A program made the translations under genes and the position numbers. DNA of 64,000 nt from Xylaria sp. FL1777. Its lineage: Eukaryota > Ascomycota > Sordariomycetes > Xylariales > Xylariaceae. Below, one piece after another: positions 45,707 to 55,829 of the stretch. The notes below the pieces were generated by a model. The model did not search any database. It worked only from the letters and a program-made list of their open reading frames with translations, and was not told the origin of the DNA. The DNA lies in assembly GCA_022578965.1 (NCBI GenBank), contig MU400534.1, positions 124,001-188,000 of the forward strand, in the 5' to 3' direction. The stretch's first letter is position 1; every line of letters starts with the position of its first letter.

Positions 45707-47701
45707 ATGCCCTTAAAGCGAGGATTAGAGCGTGAGTCCTGCGATTTCTGCTTCCGGCGGAAGATCAAATGCGACCGTTCTTCTCTCGCTGCAACGGACC
45801 GCCCTGCTTGCTCCCAATGTGATCTACGTCAGATACCTTGCACTTTCGACTGCGATGACATCCGTATTCGACGGCGACGGAAATGCTCGCCTAAAGAGAA
45901 GACGCTTAACGTCAATACATCAATTGAGACGGAGCCTGGGCAACACCTTAGTCATGGCTGTATCCGTATCGATGAACCAACCCGCGCAGGAAACTCGACC
46001 TTAAACTTCGGCAATTATGCGTTGCCTCCTCTATTTTACGATAGTACCACTGTCTCGAGCCGGTTTACATCGGACATCGGTATTGCTGCGTCGGCCCAAA
46101 GGTCAATGACGACGTCCGCGCTACCGATATATTCGGACTTTGACTTTGAGTTAAGTTCGAATAGTATTTCATTCCTCGACTCTGTCTTCTTGCAAGGCCA
46201 GGATACGACTGAAGCCATTGCCAACCGGGACGATATGCCAAGCCCGGCTCTACAACCTATTAATGAGCCGCAGGAGAGTCTAACCGGAAGTAAAAACCCT
46301 TATTGCGCCCTATACGTTGAACCTGAAACGTTGGATGCAGCGATTGACGCCTATTTCAGCTTCGCTTCTCTTTCTCTCCCTATTCTCTCCAAGGATGGAT
46401 TTATGGCCGATTACAAGGCTCGCCAAAGTAGCTCTGCACTTGTATTCGCAGTCGCTTGTCAAGGCTGTCCTTTTATTCAAGCGACAGAGAAATGGTCGCT
46501 ACAGCAGCTTTTTGCTTTACGTTTTAGAGAAGCATTCCTCGAAGCACGGAGCACTACATCCAACCAAGACGTCGTGCGACTCGACGACCTGGAGGCTTTA
46601 GCCCTCATGGTGGACTTTGAATATGAGAATACTGAGGGATTAACTTCGCCACTCCAGTCGCAGCTAGAAAATTTGTTGTTAACACATGATTCTCTTGTCA
46701 GGATGGTGCTACACTATCGTATCGAGACTCGTATTACAACAGCAGCAGGCTTATCTACCACCCTATCTAGAACACCACAGCGCCAAACAATCCTCTTCTG
46801 GTATGTTTATGGCGAGGATGCCTTCTGTAGCCTCGATCGGAAAATGCCTTCTAAAATTGAAGACGAGGACATTGAGCTATCAACTCGCATCCAGGGCCAT
46901 GAAAGCCAGAGCTACTTCGACGCTATCCTTAGCTTAGCAGCCATTGCTCGAAAAATGTCACGAGTGCTCTGTAGCCCATTGGCTAAACGGAAAGGCGCAA
47001 AGCACCAAGATGTAGAAAACCTCTATAAGCAACTTGAGGAGTGGCGTATAAACATCTGCCCACCTGCCTTGCGCATCCCACTTTCTAGTCCCGTGTCTCC
47101 TCCGCAAGAACGGCCTCTATCTTCGAGTACGGACATGAAAGAGTTTCCTCCCATCTACAAAGTGATCATGACTTTGCTAGAATTGAGTTGTTTTTTGCAG
47201 TTAGAGGAAATTGTCTCAGAACACGGCATTGAGGAATGTGGCTCTCCGATGGGACATATTGTTGAGATGCGAATAAAATACGAGACTCTACAAGCGGTCT
47301 ATAACATAGTTGAAGTGGCTCAGTGGATTGAAGAGCTCACGGCCAGTCAGACGATAACTAACTCTGCAGCCACACATGTCATGGCCGATCTTGCGCCAGG
47401 AGTCATACGCAATGTATGTGCGGGTGCCTCTAATTGGATATACCAACAAGCAAAAGAACTGTTCCACTTAGCAAGAAATGAACGACTAAATTCTACAATG
47501 GAAAAGTCTGATTGTGTGACTGGCAATGGGAAGGCGGCGGGGTTGTCAGGAGAGCGGGCGAAAGGCTGGATGGAATCATTAACCACGCTACGGGATATCG
47601 CCGCCACAGCCACTTCACATAGAGATACGGAACGTATGATCAAACAAATGGACCAGCAACTGGAGTCCTTAGAAGCGTTGGCTAACACGCATGACAGATA
47701 A
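45707..47701 (+). CDS. Zn2Cys6 fungal-specific transcription factor
   Basis: About 664 residues in one exon. The zinc binuclear cluster lies at the N-terminus: CDFCFRRKIKCDRSSLAATD then RPACSQCDLRQIPC, with cysteines at 12, 15, 22, 35, 38 and 45, spacing C-X2-C-X6-C-X12-C-X2-C-X6-C. A basic linker (RIRRRRKCSPKEKT) follows. The middle region (about 200-500) fits the fungal-specific transcription factor domain, with FASLSLPILSKDGFMADY, SALVFAVACQGCPFIQ, TLSRTPQRQTILFWYVYGED and AFCSLDRKMPSKI. The Arg/Lys-rich start MPLKRGLERESC is the first ATG giving a family-like N-terminus. It lies beside a decayed beta-lactamase-type pseudogene and an ankyrin-like gene, so it might once have controlled a local cluster; that is inference. 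Confidence 0.88.
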   Translation: MPLKRGLERESCDFCFRRKIKCDRSSLAATDRPACSQCDLRQIPCTFDCDDIRIRRRRKCSPKEKTLNVNTSIETEPGQHLSHGCIRIDEPTRAGNSTLNFGNYALPPLFYDSTTVSSRFTSDIGIAASAQRSMTTSALPIYSDFDFELSSNSISFLDSVFLQGQDTTEAIANRDDMPSPALQPINEPQESLTGSKNPYCALYVEPETLDAAIDAYFSFASLSLPILSKDGFMADYKARQSSSALVFAVACQGCPFIQATEKWSLQQLFALRFREAFLEARSTTSNQDVVRLDDLEALALMVDFEYENTEGLTSPLQSQLENLLLTHDSLVRMVLHYRIETRITTAAGLSTTLSRTPQRQTILFWYVYGEDAFCSLDRKMPSKIEDEDIELSTRIQGHESQSYFDAILSLAAIARKMSRVLCSPLAKRKGAKHQDVENLYKQLEEWRINICPPALRIPLSSPVSPPQERPLSSSTDMKEFPPIYKVIMTLLELSCFLQLEEIVSEHGIEECGSPMGHIVEMRIKYETLQAVYNIVEVAQWIEELTASQTITNSAATHVMADLAPGVIRNVCAGASNWIYQQAKELFHLARNERLNSTMEKSDCVTGNGKAAGLSGERAKGWMESLTTLRDIAATATSHRDTERMIKQMDQQLESLEALANTHDR

Positions 47702-47989
47702 TAATGTGTTCCATAGAATTGGTTTGCGTAGTATATCTTGTCAATATCCCGCGGAAGTCCCGTGAAGGTCCCGACGGGACCTGCAAAGCTAGTGGTGCTG
47801 AGCAATCTATTAACACCACATCCAAAACTATTTAACAACTGATGACTCGCCTTTAGAGGGACATTTGCTTGACTTTAAGACTGAGGCTTTCGTCAAATTG
47901 ATACTGAATCCCTATGTTGAATTGAAAAGCATCGCATCTCCTTCTCGGACCAGTCTATTAGCCTCACACAGGGTTGCTAACATCTAGCG
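47702..47989. other. Short spacer before the pseudogene
   Basis: 3' flank of the transcription factor. A weak continuation of the pseudogene upstream of 47990 cannot be excluded. Confidence 0.4.
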
Positions 47990-49640
47990 TCATAGCCGAC
48001 TTGGAACTGGGCTTATAGAAACACTAAATCATGTTTTACAGTCCGAGCATAGTGACATTGGAGATTTCGAAGCAAACATTTCGTCGATCTCTATTACTAT
48101 AGTATCACTAGAGGACGACGAGGGTACTCCCGTCTTCGATTTCCATCCCCCTTTACCGTGCCTTAACCATTCTGTTGGTGGCATCGACCATGTGATGAAA
48201 CCTCAATTTATCATATAGCGAGCATCTCAAACTCCACATCCCCTATACGCTTCTAGTTGGATGCGGATGAGAGAACTGGGCTCACGCTATTGCACGTTAC
48301 GGACTTGATCTTTCGGGAGCAGCTTTGTCCGACTATAGACCCCAATTGAGGATGTGCGTAGGACTGAGTAACCTCGCTCATCTGGAAGCAGGAGATGTTG
48401 TAAGTAGTCTTTACCACGCTAAATTTATTATGGGACTATTAAAGTTGAGGTTTTTAATGACTATGATGCTAATACTTTTGGACTAGACGCCAATGGGGAT
48501 CTGGCTAGCTAGGGCTTCCCTGGATGAAAGCAAGTCTTCTCGAGCTGTCACTCAAAGACATCCCCTACTATAGTGGCAATGCGAATCTACTTCCTTGCAA
48601 ACGTCAAGGTGCGAAATAGTTAATCTTCGTCCATAAGTACGAATGTACTAACGCCTAAAGTAGAATGTTTGCGAGGTCGACGATATGCCATATTTACAAG
48701 GTGGATGATTCCCGTCTATTCCAATATCGGGTTCAGAACATTTGGATATAGTCTCGAAGCCATGGGTGGGTGGCACGTCGTACAACCCTCTCTTACAGTT
48801 CGAAGTCCTTGAAGCTCCCGGACCAAATAATATACATCAACGACATATCTTTTAAAAGATTTTTAGGTGATACCTTTCACATATATTATAGAGACGAGAC
48901 ATAGTGAGTTAAGCAGTATGTTTGCTAAACTATGAATTAACTCATAAGACATTAAGAATCTATTCGTCGTTAAATAATTCGGCCAGGCTTAGGCATAATA
49001 TCCTCCTGGATCAGCAACTCTCAGCCCTGGAAGATGTTATTCTTCTCCGTCGGGAACCCGGGAGAGATATGGAGGACACGAAGTCGAATCACCAGTGGTG
49101 GCCTTGTAGATCTTTACACTAAGTCAGGCAGTGTCGGGCAATAGAACTCATAGCCTGTGCTCTTGCCACGTGATGGTGTAGTGCTATCTGTTCTGGTTGC
49201 CGGATCTAATAATATCACTATCGTGACTGAGATGGTACTTCAAGGTGAAAACCCTTGCGGTAGGTACGAATTGGGCTCGAGCATTACAATAGCCGCAGAT
49301 GCAGCCAGCTTGTATTTGGACCGACGGACTAATTATAGTGTCAACATCGCAGCTGTCGCATAGACTTATGCGACCTAGACAAACCATACTGCCCCAGGTA
49401 ATCGTTATGTAGCGTACTGGGCGATTTTCGACAGGACAAGTGAAGATCTGTGTGAACTACTTCGTATCTTTAGCCCGAACTTGCAGTAGTGTAGCGCAAC
49501 TGAGTTGAATATGTACGGGGAGATTGGTGTTGACGACTTTACGGTTCATCTCGACGCCAATGGGACCGCAACGATGATCGAGCTGAGATTAGTAGCTATA
49601 AAGCTTAATGTTAGGTCTCTGTAGTACACTGGCAAGGCTC
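47990..49640 (+). pseudogene. Decayed beta-lactamase/transpeptidase-family gene
   Basis: Several plus-strand fragments in changing frames line up in the order of a fungal secreted beta-lactamase-like protein. First comes EANISSISITIVSLEDDEGT with PVFDFHPPLPCLNHSVGG. Then YHIASIS, with the expected catalytic Ser-X-X-Lys spoiled by a frameshift, and LHIPYTLLVGCG. Next are YSNIGFRTFGYSLEAMGG-type sequence near 48720-48770, RSRITSGGLVDLYTKSGSVG near 49077-49130 and GVVLSVLVAGSNNITIVTE with GRYELGSSITIAADAASLY (about 49176-49320). The last fragment, VDDFTVHLDANGTATMIEL, lies near 49530-49595. Many in-frame stops and shifts interrupt it. A TGA lies where a Trp is expected and a TAG where a Gln is expected, which would fit C-to-T changes. 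The family assignment is from memory of the motif order. No intact version is written here. Confidence 0.55.
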
Positions 49641-51557
49641 ATTAGTAGAACGGACGTTTTAATTTATTGAGGTGGAAAGCTAATGAAGCGACTTTATTCA
49701 CTGGGAATAAGTTGTCGATCCCTGACCCCGGGGAGAGTATAGCTTTAGTATTCGCAGCCCTTTGGAGAGCTGGCTCGCCCATGGCATTTTATCCTCAACA
49801 TCTGCTCCATTATCGGGTAGAGTTATATAGGTATCATAGCCGGTCCGTTTAGCTTTGTAGACAGTGATGACCTGACTCGAGGAGCTGACAGCTCTGACTA
49901 GCTTGCCTCACTGCAGGCTTAGATATCGCGTTCGTCACCGACCCATTATTTCCCCAACTATATTTGTTAGATAGGACATGGATACTTACTTGTTGCATGA
50001 AGCTTCCCGAAGCTCCCTTGTGGGTTTTGACAGCTTGAGGTTAAAATATTGGGGCCGTGAGATAGTGAAATGTATAATGTCGTGTATTGTACATTACCAG
50101 AAATTATTGCTGATCCCTCGGTTTATCTGAATAGCTTCGACAATTCGCTACGGCAAGGCAAATGCGACTGCGATTGATCTAAATATATATAAATTACAGT
50201 GCTACGATTTATATAATGAACCTGTGTTTTGAATGGGGGGCGGGAAAAAAACAGCGACAGAAGACAGCCGCTCTGCCGAGGTCGCTATCTTACAAGGTAC
50301 ATAACTGAAAATCGCGTAATTGAATGGATGATTTCATGGTTTTTTGGTTGTCAGGATAGGGGTCGTCTGTACTTCAACCCCACCAGTTGTTTTCATTCGC
50401 AGATCTCCGACTCTTTATGCTAGAATAGCAAAAGTCGTCGTCTTGCCTCTCCAAGTCACCCGAAAAAAAGGTATTCACAGAGCCTAGTTAGCTGATTATC
50501 CTAACATTTCTGCGTTTTATCACAGAGTGTTCAGTCATATAAGTGACACTGCGTATAAATGAAGTCCTTACAAGCACGATCCGCTTGGACACCATTTACC
50601 TACAGTACATCGTAAGTAATTCTCTCTGCATTAGTCTATAGGACGTCCTTGTAGTTCTAGGTTCCGTCTATCTACCTAGTTCCCGGCTTTGGCCCCCTTG
50701 CCCCCCACTCTGTGTAGGTATATAGGAGGTAGTACGTAGGTAGGTTAGGTGGCCATTCATGCTATGGTAGGTGGTGGGCAGTGAACCTACAGTACATATG
50801 ATACCTACAGTAGTGTACCTCTAGCACAGAGCCTGGTCAAAGCTGGGTCTGGGTCTGTCGCTCATTCCCCCTGTGTGCTCTCCCACCCCCTCCCCCCAAA
50901 AGCTGTGGGCCCCGCCCTGACCTCACCAGCCTGACAGCCCGCTGTCTCAATGCGGACAGTGTGTGGAGAGAATACCGTCGGTAGGTACCTACAGTAGGCA
51001 CAGTAGGTAGGCCTACCTACCTACCTAACTAAGTACCTAGCAGGTGGTAACCTAGGTTAGCAGCGCCGGAGCACAGAAAGGACATCTATCTTCCCAAGCC
51101 TCCTCCAAGCTCCCAACTTCATTATCCATCAACAACACCCCCTTCAAACCCTCTCTTTCCCAACTTTCCACCTCTATCCTCTTCATCTTGTCCTCTCTAT
51201 CCACCACTCTCTTGGGTTTGCTTGCACACTCCTTCCCCTGGGAATTTTAGCATCACTCTCAATCATCGAGACCATCCATTTTCATCCTCTCATTTAGCTA
51301 CCTCCTTTTCCAGTCGCACAAGGCGTCTACGCAATCAGTTGTCATCATCACCACCGCTCATCAAAGAGCGTTTCTGGCGATACTGCTCGCCTATCCACCG
51401 ACAAGACATCGCATTGTCGTCATCACTTGAGCTCTAGACAGCATCCATCTTGGTCTATCCCATCTATCCCATCTATCCCATTTATCCACCTCATTAGGAT
51501 ATCGCTACCGAATTACATCACGGCCTGTCGCACCCAGACGTGCAACCAGCGCCCACG
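49641..51557. other. Relic-like spacer and SSD1 upstream region
   Basis: 49641-50220 has coding-like but broken stretches (for example DPGESIALVFAALWRAG near 49718-49770) whose family I cannot name; they may be the end of the pseudogene or a second relic. From about 50590 to 51065 the sequence is dense in CCTACAGTA, GTAGGTAC and TACCTAGG words. From 51090 a pyrimidine-rich tract, typical of a fungal promoter or 5' leader, runs to the SSD1 start. Confidence 0.45.
50690..51065. repeat. Dense cluster of TACCTA / CCTACAGTA words
   Basis: Many short copies of GTAGGTA, CCTACAGTA and CCTACCTA, including ACCTACAGTACATATGATAC near 50788 and GTAGGTACCTACAGTAGG near 50982, in the SSD1 upstream region. 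Confidence 0.7.
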
Positions 51558-54500
51558 ATGGACCAGCAGCAGCAGCCTCCCCCAACTGGAGGTGTCCCTG
51601 GGCCGGCTGGACGCCGTCTTCACATCGCCCATCGCCGCAGCCCATCAGAGCTGACCCCTCTGATGAGCATGTTCTCCAACCCTGGAAGTAAGCTCCCCTT
51701 TCCCGCCTATATCCCATCTTCTTGTGCCTTGATCACATAATATCACCTCAGTTGTTGTCGCAGTTCTCGGGGTTAGCTAATTGTGTCTGTGTTTCTATTT
51801 CAGTGGAGCAACTTGCCATCCAACAACAGATCGAGCTGTTACAGCAGCAGCAACAGCAGATCCAAGCTACCCACCAACAATATATGAACATGGGAATGAT
51901 GGCACCCGGCCAGCTCGGTGCTGGTGCCCAGTTCAATCCCTTGCAACCAAATATGCCAAATATGTCGCCACAGACGGCTTTTCAATTTCCAAACCAGCTT
52001 CCACAGCAACAAAATATCCAGATGGGAGCACCGAACCAGCCAATGTCACACCGACGAAATCAGTCTGCCTTGCCTAACATGAATATGGGCCCGCCCCCTG
52101 CACCATCCTCTGGAGCCTCGGGCTCTGCGTTCGGGCACTTTGAGAATGTGCCGACTCAGAATCGGGAGAATGCGCAGCGAGGCGGGCGAGGCGGCGGCAG
52201 TGGCGGCAGCGGCGGCGGTCATCAGCGAAGGCATTCGTTGGCCTTAGCCGATGCTAAGAAGGCTGCTGAAATTGCTCAGCAGAAGCGCACCACTTCAGGA
52301 TTTCAATTCCCTGGACCCGGGCCTGATGCGAGCCCACCTGCCGAAGAACCTAAGAGCAGCGTTGCGGATACTCCTATAGCACAGGGGTCATCCACTCGCG
52401 GTGGACGGGGCGGGCACGGGCGCAGCCAGAGCATGGCCGTACATGGTCGCGGAGGTGCACGCAGCGGTGCGCCAGGTGAAGGGGGTGACTTCCCACGCCG
52501 TGGAGGGGGCGCAGCTGGCCACACTCGGTCATCCTCGCGCAACTTCGAGGGTAACTGGCGCAACCAGAACCAAGGCCAGGATCAACCCAGCCAAGTTCAA
52601 CAGGGATTTCAACCTGGCCATCGCTCTCGTGCTTCAATCAGTCAGTCTATCTCTTCAATCGGGGCGTTTCAATATCCTGGTCAACCTCAGCTCATGCAAA
52701 TTCCGGGTCAAATTCCCATGATGCAGATGTATGGCGGCCAACAACTTAACCCCATGCAGATTAACCAAATTCAAGCGCTTCAAGCTGCTCAGATGAATGG
52801 CCAGCACATGGTCGGTCTTCAAGCTAGCCAGCATGCGCCTCAGCTTGGAGGTCAACAATCTCAGCAACAACAGAGGAAGACGCTATTCACTCCTTACCTA
52901 CCCCAGGCTACCTTGCCTGCCTTGCTTGGCGATGGCCAGCTCGTTTCCGGAATCCTTCGTGTAAATAAGAAGAATCGCAGTGATGCATATGTGTCCACTT
53001 CTGACGGCCTTCTGGATGCCGATATTTTTATCTGTGGAAGCAAAGATCGTAACCGAGCTTTAGAAGGAGATTTAGTCGCGGTTGAGCTTCTTGATGTTGA
53101 CGAAGTCTGGGGACAAAAAAGAGAGAAGGAGGAGAAAAAAAAGAGAAAGGACATTACCGACACTAGAACAGGTTCGACAAACGGAAACGGCCCATCAAAT
53201 ACTACCAACGGTGATGATTCTACAGCGGGTGACGGAAGCATCCGTAGAAGAGGCAGTCTACGCCAGAGACCGACCCAGAAGAAGAATGATGATGTAGAAG
53301 TAGAGGGTCAGAGTCTCCTCCTTGTCGAGGAGGAAGAAATCAATGACGAATCGAAGCCTCTCTATGCTGGCCACATTGTTGCCGTCATCGAACGGGTTGC
53401 TGGCCAGATGTTTTCAGGTACCCTTGGCCTCCTGCGGCCAAGTAGCCAAGCAACAAAAGAGAAGCAAGAAGCTGAGCGAGCTGCCAGAGATGGTGGTCGG
53501 TCTCATGATCATCGACAGCAAGACAAACCAAAGATTGTCTGGTTCAAGCCTACCGACAAGCGTGTACCGCTTATTGCAATTCCTACTGAGCAGGCACCGC
53601 GTGATTTCGTTGAGAAACATCAAGATTATGCTGACCGGATCTTTGTCGCGTGTATCAAACGGTGGCCGATTACATCCCTCCACCCTTTTGGCACGCTGGT
53701 TGAACAACTTGGCAAGATGGGCGACTTGAAGGTTGAGACGGATGCTCTCCTCCGCGACAATAATTTCTCCTCTGATGAGTTTGCTGAAGCTGTTCTCAGG
53801 AGCGTTGGTCTTCAGGATTGGTCCATTGCCAAGGAGGACGAGGCCGCCATAAGTGCTCGCCGCGACTTCCGTGATGAGACGACCTTCACCTTTGATTTGG
53901 CCGGCACTGGTGAACTTGGTGACGCCGTTCATGTCAAGACTCTCTCCGACGGCAAGATTGAGATTGGTATCCACGTGCCCGATGTTACTCATTTTGTAAA
54001 GCCTAACTCGCTTGTTGACCGTGAAGCGAAGAAGCGCGGAACTGCTGTCCATTTAGTAAACCGCACTTGTGCATTGCTTCCCCCAAAGATCGCGTCTGAG
54101 CTTTGCACACTCACACCTGGGCAAGACAGACTTACTGTGAGCGTCGTCTTCAAGGTCAACCCTCATACAGGGTCCGTTGCAGAAGGTGATGCTTGGATTG
54201 GTAAAAGTATTGTTAGGAGCAAGGCAAAATTGTCGCTGAAGGATATCGATGAAGCGTTAGCAGGTGGAGCCAACTTCCAGCATGACAGTGCTGAGATCAA
54301 GGATATCCAAATTCTCAACGTGAGTTTCTATTTCCTGATATTTAATTGCTGCTCACATTTCACAGGCTATTGCACAGAAATTCCAAGAAGCACGCCTTGG
54401 CTCAGACGGTGAGGTTACTGCACCTCTGCGTTTACTTCACCACCTTGATGACGAAAATATCCCAATTCGGCACAACATATTTGATACCACACCAGGAACC

Positions 54501-55829
54501 GAGCTCGTGGAGGAGCTCCTGCACAAGGCCAACGCCTATGTTGCTCAAAAGCTTGCTAGCGAACTTCCCGAGAAAGCGCTGCTCCGACGTCAAGGACCAC
54601 CTAATGCCCGGCGCCTACAAACGTTTGTCGAACGCATGACAGCTCTAGGATATGATATAGACACGACTAGCAGTGGGACTCTTCAAAACAGTCTTTTCAA
54701 AGTTGACGACAGTGACATACGCAAAGGCATGGAGACCTTGATTATTAAGAGCACGCAGCACGCAAAATACTGTATTGCTGGCAAAATAAGCCAGCAGTTG
54801 CGGCCTCATTATGCCTTGAACCTCCCTCTATACACTCACTTCACAAGCCCCACTAGACGATACGCGGATATTGTAGTGCATCGCCAATTGGAAGCCGTCT
54901 TGTCTGGTGGCACAATTGAGTATAGCGACGACGTTGAGACACTAGTAAAGACGGTCGAATCATGCAACATCAAGAAAGAATCGGCCCAGAATGCTCAAGA
55001 ACAGAGCATTCATATTGAATCCTGCCGCATTATGGATAAAAAGCGACAAGAAGTCAATGGCGACCTAATCAGCGAAGGTATCGTTCTTTGTGTCTACGAA
55101 TCTGCCTTTGATGTCTTGATTCCTGAATGGGGTTTTGAAAAACGAGTACACTGTGATCAGTTGCCACTCAAGAAGGCCGAGTTTAGAAAAGAGAAGCGAG
55201 TACTAGAGTTGTACTGGGAGAAAGGTGTTCCAAGCTCGGCATACGTGCCTGAAGATGAGAGACCCAAGGCGGCCGCCTCACAGCGGGTCTCGAATGCGAT
55301 AGCTGCCGCACGACAAGCTGAAGAAGCTGAGCGTGTGAAGAAGGAGCGTGAGGAAGCTGCCCGAAAGCAGACGGAAACTGGCACTATGTCCACGGATGAT
55401 GTAGATGCCTTGTTTGATGACGATGAAGATAATGTATCCGACGTCACCGAGGCCATGGCGGGAGCATCTCTAGCTGAACGACCCACACAAAGTGTTCCAG
55501 GGTCGCCGAACCGATCTTCTTCAACCGCCGCAGGTGTACTACATCGCACCCGATCGGATTCGAAGGTGCCAATGGCCGAGGCTGTTGAGACCCGTTTGAC
55601 GAATAAGGAGAAGTATCTCAAGCTATTCACATTGAGAGAAGAGGGCGGAGAATATATCCAGGACGTGACGGAGATGACGAGAGTACCCATCATTCTCAAA
55701 ACAGATCTAACCAAGAGCCCACCGTAAGTCTATGTCGAAACCCAATGCCTCCATGCGGGATTGAGATTACTAAAAAAATTTTATCGCAGTTGCTTGACCA
55801 TTCGCTCACTTAACCCTTATGCTCTCTGA
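51558..55829 (+). CDS. SSD1: Ssd1 RNA-binding translational repressor
   Basis: Four exons: 51558-51687, 51804-54319, 54366-55723 and 55790-55829, giving about 1347 residues. Ssd1 is an RNase II-fold RNA-binding protein that represses translation of cell-wall mRNAs and is controlled by the NDR kinase Cbk1. The N-terminal third is Gln/Asn/Gly-rich and disordered, with RRHSLALADAKKAAEIAQQK and RSRASISQSIS resembling Cbk1-type HxRRxS-like or related phosphosites. Cold-shock domains follow (LLGDGQLVSGILRVNKKNRS). The RNB domain (TFTFDLAGTGELGDAVHVKT) lacks the Asp cluster of active Dis3/RNase II, in line with an inactive nuclease. NLPLYTHFTSPTRRYADIVV is strongly conserved. The last 13-residue exon (CLTIRSLNPYAL) was recovered by splicing: the frame otherwise stops at the donor. 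An open frame at 51722 starts inside intron 1. Confidence 0.94.

Noticed and set aside
51722..51803. A start for SSD1 inside intron 1 (open frame from 51722)
   Set aside because: The upstream exon 51558-51687 joins in frame at good GT-AG sites and gives a family-like N-terminus, so the intronic start is not needed.
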